A program made the position numbers and the translations under genes. Source: Candidatus Zipacnadum vermilionense (lineage in GTDB: Bacteria; Armatimonadota; Zipacnadia; Zipacnadales; Zipacnadaceae). From it: a stretch of DNA of 64,000 bases. Positions 58,397 to 64,000 of the stretch are shown in pieces. The notes beneath the pieces are model-generated. The model was not told the DNA's origin and made no database searches. It saw nothing but the letters and a program-made list of their open reading frames with translations. The stretch lies in contig JALGSV010000007.1 of NCBI GenBank assembly GCA_029821755.1, positions 186,001 to 250,000 on the forward strand, read 5' to 3'. Position 1 is the stretch's first letter, and every line of letters begins with the position of its first letter.

Positions 58397-59215
58397 CTAG
58401 AGGATAGGGGCCAGAGCTTGGCCCAGACGATGGTTCAGTTGGTGCCCCGACTGGTAGGCGACGACTCTCCCCTGCAGCGGGCGTCCCAGCAGGTAGAGGT
58501 CGCCGATCAGGTCCAGGAGCTTGTGCCTGGCAAAGGCGTAGGGCAGCACCGGATCGGCAGAGAAGTGGTCGGCATACAGCACAATCGCGTTCTCCTCCGA
58601 CCCGCCCCGCAGCAGCCCCTGCTCCTGGGCATAGCGTGCTTCCGCCTCGGTAGTGAAGGTGCGCGCGGGGGCGATTTCGGCGGCGAAGTCGTCAGTCTCC
58701 GGCCGATAGCGGGCCCACTGGCGACCCACCAGCGGGTGCGGGTGATCCAATACGTACACGTACTCGGTCTCCTGCGCCGGGGTCGCGGAGACGAAGGACT
58801 CACCTTCGCACGCCACATGGGGCTGCGTCACCACCACGGGGAGTATTTCGCCCCCCATCTCCCTGACGCCTGCCGCGACCAGCAGTTCCGTCCAAGGCCG
58901 GGCGCTGCCGTCTAGAAGGGGAATTTCCGGGCCATCCACCTCGACGAGGGCGTCGGTTATCCGCTCGGCACACAGAGCGGCCAGCAGGTGCTCGATGTAG
59001 ATGACGTTGCTGTCCGGCGTGCCCACGGCGCTGCAACCAGGCGCGGCGAAGGCGGCGGACAAGTCCAGCGGCCAGGCCTGGCCAGTGTCGAGACGCGCCA
59101 GACGCAGGCCCGTCCCCTCCGCCGCCGGATGGAAAGTGACGCGGAGGGTCTGCCCGCTCCGGACGCCGATGCCCGCTAGCTCTCGGGAATGCGCCAGAGT
59201 GCGCCGACTAGCCAT
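58397..59215 (-). CDS. lpxC: UDP-3-O-acyl-N-acetylglucosamine deacetylase
   Basis: 272 residues, a short LpxC. It performs the committed step of lipid A synthesis, so the organism should have an outer membrane with lipid A. Zinc ligands and catalytic residues fall at family positions: His76 (YIEHLLAAL), His231 and Asp235 (RHKLLDLIGDL) and His258 (SGHQLNH). The ATG overlaps the end of the upstream gene by 8 nt and uses GGAGG inside it, so the two are translationally coupled. No other lpx gene is visible. Confidence 0.94.
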   Translation of the reverse strand: MASRRTLAHSRELAGIGVRSGQTLRVTFHPAAEGTGLRLARLDTGQAWPLDLSAAFAAPGCSAVGTPDSNVIYIEHLLAALCAERITDALVEVDGPEIPLLDGSARPWTELLVAAGVREMGGEILPVVVTQPHVACEGESFVSATPAQETEYVYVLDHPHPLVGRQWARYRPETDDFAAEIAPARTFTTEAEARYAQEQGLLRGGSEENAIVLYADHFSADPVLPYAFARHKLLDLIGDLYLLGRPLQGRVVAYQSGHQLNHRLGQALAPIL

Positions 59216-59744
59216 TCAGTTCCTCCGGGAGGTTGCGCAGCAGTTCGCGTAGGAAGTCCGGGCAGGCCGGGTGGGTGAGCAAGTCAGACAGAGGGTGGGC
59301 GGTCAGGCCGCCGCCACCCAGGCCCCACCAGCCCAGCACGCCCCCACCGAAGGCGACCATGCCCACGGCCGTGCCGCCGATCGCCACGAGCCCCACGGCC
59401 ATGCCGCCCAGGGCCAGCCCCAACCCCACCGCCGCCCCGCCTATCGCCACTACCCCCAGCGAGAAGCCCCCCAGCGCGATCCCGCCAAAGGCCGCACCTC
59501 CCAGCGCCAGGACGCCCACGGCGACGTTGCCGATAGCGATGATCCCCTTGGCGACCAGCGGCTTGCCGGTAGCCGGGTCAAAGCCATTGGCGATGTGCAC
59601 CAGGGGCCAGCCCCAGACGGTGGTCGGGCTTTTGTACTCGCGGCTCCAGCGCGCACCCGACCCGCCCTGGACGGCCAACTGGGCCTCCAGCCGCGCCAGG
59701 CGCTGCTCCAACTGCTCCCGATCACCGGACCTGCGGTCTGCCAT
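59208..59744 (-). CDS. Decapeptide-repeat membrane or solenoid protein
   Basis: 178 residues from ATG 59744, with GGGGTGAT upstream; an extension to 60224 would translate antisense to secG. A short coiled coil (DREQLEQRLARLEAQL) and SPTTVWGWPLVHIANGFDP come first. Residues about 60-138 are six near-repeats of ten residues of the form A-x-G-x-x-A-I/L-G-G-x (AVGVLALGGA, AFGGIALGGF, SLGVVAIGGA and so on), rich in Gly and Ala and hydrophobic. The unit suggests a beta solenoid or a tightly packed membrane domain. The stop overlaps the lpxC start by 8 nt. Confidence 0.65.
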   Translation of the reverse strand: MADRRSGDREQLEQRLARLEAQLAVQGGSGARWSREYKSPTTVWGWPLVHIANGFDPATGKPLVAKGIIAIGNVAVGVLALGGAAFGGIALGGFSLGVVAIGGAAVGLGLALGGMAVGLVAIGGTAVGMVAFGGGVLGWWGLGGGGLTAHPLSDLLTHPACPDFLRELLRNLPEELNG

Positions 59745-59762
59745 GCCAATCACCCCGCCCGC

Positions 59763-59792
59763 AGTATAGGAAGGGCGGTATGGTGGTGTCAA
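59763..59792 (-). promoter_or_regulatory. Promoter of the decapeptide-repeat/lpxC operon
   Basis: On the minus strand TTGACA (59792-59787), 18 nt, TATACT (59768-59763). Perfect -35 and good -10. The start of transcription would be about 59756, 12 nt before the ATG. Confidence 0.85.
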
Positions 59793-59905
59793 ATCGCGAG
59801 ATCGGCCGGGGATCGTGGACCGTAGAACGGCGAGGCATGCCCGGATCTCGCCCAGCCCAATACCCTCGGCGCTGGACCGCGCCCCACGATCACGGCCGGT
59901 TCCCC

Positions 59906-59934
59906 TTGCCAGTTGCTTCCCGATTTGATAGAAT
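59906..59934 (+). promoter_or_regulatory. Promoter of secG
   Basis: TTGCCA (59906-59911), 17 nt, TAGAAT (59929-59934). Leader of about 65 nt to the secG ATG. Confidence 0.6.
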
Positions 59935-60003
59935 ACACGAGTACGATTCGTATGCCGTCCTCCTCCGGGAGGGGGCGCGGCTAATGGAGGCTGCTTAGTC
60001 AGG

Positions 60004-60249
60004 ATGATCATGTTTTTTGCTGTATTGGCTAGTCTGTCCGGCATCGCCATCATTGCTTGCATCTGCCTGCAGACCGCTAGCCCTGACGCCGGGTTCTCGG
60101 CGGCCATGGGGGGTGGTGGGGGTGGCGACTCCAGCTCACGCAAGAGCGGCCAGGACCTGGTCCTTGAGCGTGTGCTGAAGGCCAGCGCCGTCATCTGGGT
60201 TATCTCCTGCCTGATCCTCGCCATACTGCGGCCGGGTGCCGGGCTCTAG
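60004..60249 (+). CDS. secG: Preprotein translocase subunit SecG
   Basis: 81 residues with two transmembrane helices (about 3-22 and 61-77) and a Gly-rich loop (AAMGGGGGGDSSSRKSG), then DLVLERVLKASAVIW before the second helix. Length and topology match SecG, the small partner of SecYE. The first helix includes ACICLQTASPDAGFSAAMG, the usual LLQ(x)gkG...GG pattern in diverged form. It is 2 nt upstream of the HIT gene, so they form an operon. Confidence 0.85.
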   Translation: MIMFFAVLASLSGIAIIACICLQTASPDAGFSAAMGGGGGGDSSSRKSGQDLVLERVLKASAVIWVISCLILAILRPGAGL

Positions 60250-60251
60250 CC

Positions 60252-60758
60252 ATGGATCACCTGTGGGCCCCGTGGCGCATGCAGTATGTGACCGGCGAGA
60301 AGGCGGAAGGCTGCGTTTTCTGCGCCGCGCCGGGAATGCCGGAGGACGCCGGCGCCCACGTGCTGTACCGGGGCGAACACAATTACGTCATACTAAACAG
60401 GTTTCCGTACAACAGCGGCCACCTGATGGTGGTCCCCTATGAGCATATGCGCGATTTTGCCGCGCTCTCGCCCGCCCAACTGGCAGAGATGATGGACCTG
60501 GCTCAGGCGGTCATCGAGGCCTACAAAGTCTGCCTGCGGCCGGAGGGGGTTAACCTGGGGATGAACCTGGGGCAGGCGGCCGGGGCGGGCATCGACGACC
60601 ATGTGCACCTGCACCTGGTCCCGCGCTGGTGCGGTGATACGAACTTCACTACCACGGTGGGCGACACTCGCGTGGTGCCGCAAAGCCTGGAGGACTGCGC
60701 AGCGCTAGTCGGCTCGGCACTGCGTGAAGTCATGGCCCGGCGCCGCGCCGGCGCTTAA
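60252..60758 (+). CDS. HIT-family nucleotide hydrolase/phosphorylase (Ap4A-type)
   Basis: 168 residues. WAPWRMQYV is the opening of the bacterial Ap4A-phosphorylase-like HIT branch; Cys21-x2-Cys24 (CVFC) with His residues form its zinc site; LNRFPYNSGHLMVVPYEH follows; the histidine triad is His117-Val-His119-Leu-His121 in DDHVHLHLVPRW. It cleaves dinucleoside polyphosphates or nucleotide conjugates. It starts 2 nt after secG. Confidence 0.88.
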   Translation: MDHLWAPWRMQYVTGEKAEGCVFCAAPGMPEDAGAHVLYRGEHNYVILNRFPYNSGHLMVVPYEHMRDFAALSPAQLAEMMDLAQAVIEAYKVCLRPEGVNLGMNLGQAAGAGIDDHVHLHLVPRWCGDTNFTTTVGDTRVVPQSLEDCAALVGSALREVMARRRAGA

Positions 60759-60837
60759 TCGGATACCGGGAACTGGAACTAATCATCGTCTGTCGGGCGG
60801 CATATTAGATGGCCGTACCGCAAAGGGGCGTAAGCAG

Positions 60838-62676
60838 ATGAGATACCGCGTCATACTCAGCCCGGCCCTGGTTCTGTTCGCATTCTTCGCCTCGCTTGTT
60901 CTGGGGACAGGCCAAGTCTGCGCTCAGGTCAAGATTGAGGCCCCCAAGGACGGGGGCACCGTCTTCGGGGTGGTGACCGTGCAGGCCTCCAAGGCTGACC
61001 CCAACGACGGCTGGGTTGCCTTCCGCGTTACCCCCGCCGACCAGAAGTTCCTGGTGGCGGTCACCACTCCCTTCGCCTTCGAGTGGAACACCGCGGCCCG
61101 CGACGACAAGGCCAAGCAATTGTACGCCGACGGTGACTATACCCTGGAGGCGGCGGCTTACGACGGCTCCGGTAAGCAGCAGGGCATCAGCACGATCACG
61201 GTCCACGTCAAGAACGCCATCGAGTCGAGCGCCTTCGGCCAGAAGGTCCTCCTGAGGACCAGTTACAGCCGCGCCGACGTCTTCCTCTACCAACTGGAGG
61301 GCAGTCAGGTGGTGGACGTGCCCGACCCCGCCGGCGACAAGTTGCGCAACCCGCCGGAGATGGATGCCGCCGCCGGTCCCATGGGTGGCATGATGCCGCC
61401 GATGGGCGGCATGGGCGGCATGGGCATGGGTCAGAGCACCGTGGGTGTCCCCTCCACCGTACGCATCAAGAGCGACGCGACCTGGACCCTGGAGGTGCTG
61501 ACCCCCAGCGCCACCGGTCGCGCGATCGTCGACCAGGACCTGAAGCTCGGGTACTTCCTGTGTACCTGGGTCTGGCCGAAGAAGATGAATGAGAAGACGT
61601 ACAAGATGGACCGGAACGTCCCGGACAAGTTCTCCGGCTGGTTGCCCGGCAACAAGACCGAGGCGCCGACGGAGGGACGCTTCTACCGCTTCAAAGTCAT
61701 GGCCAACGGCAAGTTTGAGGAGATGCATAGGAACGACCCCGCCTTCCCCATGGGCCAGTTCTACACCGAGCTACCCACGGACCCGGTCAGCCCCGGCTCG
61801 ACCTGGAACGGGAAGATGGCGATGATTACGGGACTGACCGACTCCGATACCAGCTTCGTGCCCGCCACCTTCCGCCTGGAAGGCTTTGAGTACCGCGGCA
61901 AGTACCGCTGCGCGCGCATCAGTGCGACCCACACCGAGACCGACGTCCAGATCCCCTGGGATCTGCCCGGCGCGCCCGCCTCTTCCTCCATCGGCGGGCT
62001 CGGCGGCACCGCAGGGCCACCCGGCGCCGCGCCGGGTGGCATGCCTGGCATGAGTCCCATGATGGGGCCGGGCGGCGGCGCCATAGGCGGCGGGGCGATG
62101 GGCGGCATGGGTGGCATGGGTGGCATGGGCCAGACCGGCCCGGACGGTGAGCCCGCCGGTACGCTCAAGGGAAACGTCACCATCAAGCGCGTGGCCTACT
62201 TCGCCATCGACGAGGGCCGCTTCGTCGCTTTCGAGGATACCGTCAACAAGAAGGTCAGCCAGATCCTACTTCCTGACCCGATGGAGATGGGGGGCGGCAT
62301 GATGGGTGGTGGGATGATGGGGGGCGGCATGATGGGCATGAAGCCGCTGGACTATCGCGGTCTCAACCACCTGGATGCCACCGAGAAGATGGGCTCCCTG
62401 GTGGGCGCCGGCGGCGGCCTGGGGGGCGGCATGGGCGGTATGATGGGCGGTCCTGGCGGGATGATGGGCGGGATGATGGGCGGGATGGCCCCTCCGCCGA
62501 TGCCCGGGATGCCGGGGATGATGCCCCCCGGCGGCGGGCCTCCGGGCGGCATGATGGGCGGCATGATGCAGATGGAGCCGCCGGTGCCGGCCGTCATCAA
62601 CATTGACACCACGCTCAAGGTGGAGGAGGTCCGGCAGGTCGCCGGCCACGCCGTGGCCGCCCGTACCAGTCTCTAG
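60838..62676 (+). CDS. Secreted Met/Gly-rich protein
   Basis: 612 residues from ATG 60838 (AAGGGG upstream). A signal peptide (MRYRVILSPALVLFAFFASL, cleavage near CAQ) is followed by an Ig-like domain: VKIEAPKDGGTVFGVVTVQA and DYTLEAAAYDGSG match the Big_9-type fold. A second structured domain spans about 215-400. Three low-complexity stretches are rich in Gly and Met (GGMGGMGMGQ near 180-200; 400-430; 480-580 with PGGMMGGMMGGM-type units). Met-rich repeats can bind Cu(I) or form flexible surfaces; neither is shown. Function unknown. It ends before a strong hairpin. Confidence 0.65.
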   Translation: MRYRVILSPALVLFAFFASLVLGTGQVCAQVKIEAPKDGGTVFGVVTVQASKADPNDGWVAFRVTPADQKFLVAVTTPFAFEWNTAARDDKAKQLYADGDYTLEAAAYDGSGKQQGISTITVHVKNAIESSAFGQKVLLRTSYSRADVFLYQLEGSQVVDVPDPAGDKLRNPPEMDAAAGPMGGMMPPMGGMGGMGMGQSTVGVPSTVRIKSDATWTLEVLTPSATGRAIVDQDLKLGYFLCTWVWPKKMNEKTYKMDRNVPDKFSGWLPGNKTEAPTEGRFYRFKVMANGKFEEMHRNDPAFPMGQFYTELPTDPVSPGSTWNGKMAMITGLTDSDTSFVPATFRLEGFEYRGKYRCARISATHTETDVQIPWDLPGAPASSSIGGLGGTAGPPGAAPGGMPGMSPMMGPGGGAIGGGAMGGMGGMGGMGQTGPDGEPAGTLKGNVTIKRVAYFAIDEGRFVAFEDTVNKKVSQILLPDPMEMGGGMMGGGMMGGGMMGMKPLDYRGLNHLDATEKMGSLVGAGGGLGGGMGGMMGGPGGMMGGMMGGMAPPPMPGMPGMMPPGGGPPGGMMGGMMQMEPPVPAVINIDTTLKVEEVRQVAGHAVAARTSL

Positions 62677-62722
62677 CCTCCCAGTATGCCACAGGGGCGG
62701 ATGACTCCCCTGATCACACGAG

Positions 62723-62784
62723 GAGGGGCCGGATAGGTGGCTCGCCCCGCTAGGGGGCGCGTCACGGAACCTATCCGGCCCCTC
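62723..62784 (+). terminator. Strong 16-bp hairpin after the Met/Gly-rich gene
   Basis: gaggggccggataggt (62723-62738) and its exact complement (62769-62784), with a second cgcccc/ggggcg stem inside the loop, then ttgtgttgtg. It starts 46 nt after the stop. Terminator or structured RNA. Confidence 0.65.
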
Positions 62785-62829
62785 TTGTGTTGTGAGGGGT
62801 GCCTACTCATCCCCCGCCGGAGGTCCAAG

Positions 62830-64000
62830 GTGCGCACACTCCTGCTGATCTGCTGCCTCGGTACGCTCGGCGCTTTGAGCGCCCCCGTACGGGCCGACGA
62901 TACCCCCGCCAGTCTTACCCATCACCTGGAGATCGCCGTCTGGTACGACGGTGGCAGCGGCAGCCTCGGTCCCCTGGGCGATCTCTGCTGGCTCTTCCAG
63001 CAGCGCCACAAGGAGGTGATGGTCAACCTCCGCCGGTACCCCACCCTGACCGCCTACGGGCTCCTGACGCGCTGGACCACGATCGACCCCGGCGGCGCCC
63101 CCGACCTGCTGGTAATCAGCAGCTCCTGGATCACCCAGTTCAAAGACTCCCTGGTGACGCTGGACGAACTCGCCACCGGCCCTGCCGCCAAGAAGTTCGT
63201 CCCCGGCGCGCTGGAGTTGTTCACCGTCGACGGACACCTGCGGGCGGTGCCGTGGAGCCTGGCCGCGCGCGTGCTGGTGGTGCGTAGCGACCTGCTGGAG
63301 GAGAAGAAGCTCCAGGCGCCGGGGGACTGGAAACAGGTGGCGGAGGTAGCCGCGGCGCTGCATGACCCGCCGCAACTCTACGGTCTTGGCCTGCCCGGCC
63401 GCGAGAACGGGGGCGGAGCGGCACTGCTGCAGGAGATGATGTGGGCGGAGGAGGACGCGCTGCTAGGGCCCACCGGCGAGACCGACTTCACCAGTGAGGG
63501 CAAGGTCCGCGCCCTGGAGCGCTACGCGGAGTTGACCAAGTCCGCCCAGCCGGAAATCCTCACCTGGACCCAGAGCGATCTGGAGGGTCTCTTTGCCGCC
63601 GGGCGTCTGGGGATGGTGGTCACCGACACTTGGGCGGCGCGGTCCTGGCGCGGAGCGCAGGGGATGCCCGCCTTTCAGGTCCTGCCGCTGCCGGGTGGGC
63701 GTCGGCCGGTGGGGCACCTGCTCGGGGATGGCCTGGCAGTCTTTGGCAAGAGCCCGGAGCGGGAGCTGGCCCTGCAATTCGTACAGACCGTACTGCAGCC
63801 GCAGGCGCAGCGCAAACTGGTGGAGTGGGGCGGGCTGCCGGTACACCAGAACCTGCTGAACGAGGCGGCTAAAGGCCCCTTCCTCAGTGCGGTGTTGCCT
63901 ACGGTGCCGCAGGCGCGCATCGTCCCTCCCTTCCAGCCTCGAGCCCTCAACCAGGCGCTGGACTATGCCCTGCACTTGGCCCTGAGCGGGCGCGCCTCCC
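62830..64000 (+). CDS. Extracellular solute-binding protein of ABC importer (3' end outside window)
   Basis: 390 codons visible from GTG 62830 (GGAGGT 6 nt upstream), running off the window. A signal peptide (MRTLLLICCLGTLGALSAPVRA) precedes a family 1 solute-binding fold: LEIAVWYDGGSG, PDLLVISSSWITQF, VDGHLRAVPWSLAARVLVVRSDLL, LFAAGRLGMVVTDTW, LPLPGGRRPVGHLLGDGLAVF and RKLVEWGGLPVHQNL, in the order usual for sugar-binding proteins (UgpB/MalE-like). The hallmark VPW...VLVVRSDLL region is close to that of other carbohydrate binders. The transporter permeases would lie beyond the right edge. Confidence 0.82.
   Translation, partial: MRTLLLICCLGTLGALSAPVRADDTPASLTHHLEIAVWYDGGSGSLGPLGDLCWLFQQRHKEVMVNLRRYPTLTAYGLLTRWTTIDPGGAPDLLVISSSWITQFKDSLVTLDELATGPAAKKFVPGALELFTVDGHLRAVPWSLAARVLVVRSDLLEEKKLQAPGDWKQVAEVAAALHDPPQLYGLGLPGRENGGGAALLQEMMWAEEDALLGPTGETDFTSEGKVRALERYAELTKSAQPEILTWTQSDLEGLFAAGRLGMVVTDTWAARSWRGAQGMPAFQVLPLPGGRRPVGHLLGDGLAVFGKSPERELALQFVQTVLQPQAQRKLVEWGGLPVHQNLLNEAAKGPFLSAVLPTVPQARIVPPFQPRALNQALDYALHLALSGRAS

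Noticed and set aside
59935-60003. tRNA-like segment before secG
   Set aside because: No cloverleaf with anticodon and acceptor arms can be made; only a short GC-rich stem.
62799-63287. 162-aa plus-strand frame
   Set aside because: Shadow frame of the solute-binding protein gene starting at 62830, which has a signal peptide and family motifs.
1-64000. CRISPR arrays
   Set aside because: Repeats are dispersed and palindromic, without regular spacers; no cas genes seen.

Overview
Organism. The window is high-GC bacterial chromosome from a diderm: it carries lpxC (lipid A synthesis), and its core genes (trp, purH, glyA, nadA, secG, recO, deoC, polX, rtcB) are ordinary bacterial types. The accessory content is a prepilin-like protein with an H-x9-DG tail, PQQ-type beta-propellers, Gfo/Idh/MocA oxidoreductases, xylose-isomerase-like TIM barrels, a DUF6785-type OPT-like transporter, a copper-amine-oxidase-N stalk protein and a CehA/McbA metallohydrolase. 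I infer an uncultured Armatimonadota-like bacterium from this mix; no rRNA or other marker in the window proves it. Of 52 complete genes I count 34 ending in TAG, 11 in TGA and 7 in TAA, which is unusual.

Layout. 1-9.7 kb: secreted proteins, a pseudopilin, FUN14, sugar isomerase, propeller, oxidoreductase and rtcB. 9.8-15.3 kb (minus strand): a DUF262-HNH nuclease and a 1339-residue P-loop ATPase, a probable defence pair. 15.4-15.6 kb: a complete tryptophan attenuator (promoter, 15-residue leader peptide with Trp-Trp-Trp, antiterminator, terminator). 16-30.9 kb (plus strand): a long run with two oxidoreductases, a membrane protein, trpE, a TIR-like gene, trpG, a transporter, a hydrolase, trpD, trpC, a SIR2-like gene, trpB and trpA. 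trpF is missing. 31-42 kb: deoC, recO, polX, secreted proteins, metallohydrolase, SPFH protein. 42-46 kb: an AbrB/RelE-type toxin-antitoxin pair and sugar-metabolism genes. 46-54 kb: MFS transporter, propeller, nadA, purH, a DUF559 nuclease, glyA. 54-59.8 kb (minus strand): cell-envelope proteins and lpxC. 60-64 kb: secG, HIT protein, a Met/Gly-rich secreted protein and the start of an ABC solute-binding protein.

How it fits together. The trp genes form one same-strand series behind the attenuator. Two predicted NAD-consuming immune effectors (TIR-like and SIR2-like) sit as single-gene inserts between trp genes, and the SIR2 gene is translationally coupled to trpC by an ATGA overlap. If the attenuator controls the whole run, these effectors would be expressed with tryptophan starvation; that is inference.

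Repeats. Several families of dispersed palindromes fill nearly every gap. Family A (C-rich half, short loop, G-rich half, about 45-65 nt) usually begins within a few bases of a stop codon, and sometimes supplies the stop codon, a C-terminal tail or the next gene's Shine-Dalgarno. Families B and C usually lie just upstream of start codons. The DUF559 nuclease gene is bracketed by two inverted family-A copies identical at 41 of 42 positions, which makes it a candidate mobiliser of the family. I found no tRNA, rRNA, CRISPR array or canonical insertion sequence.
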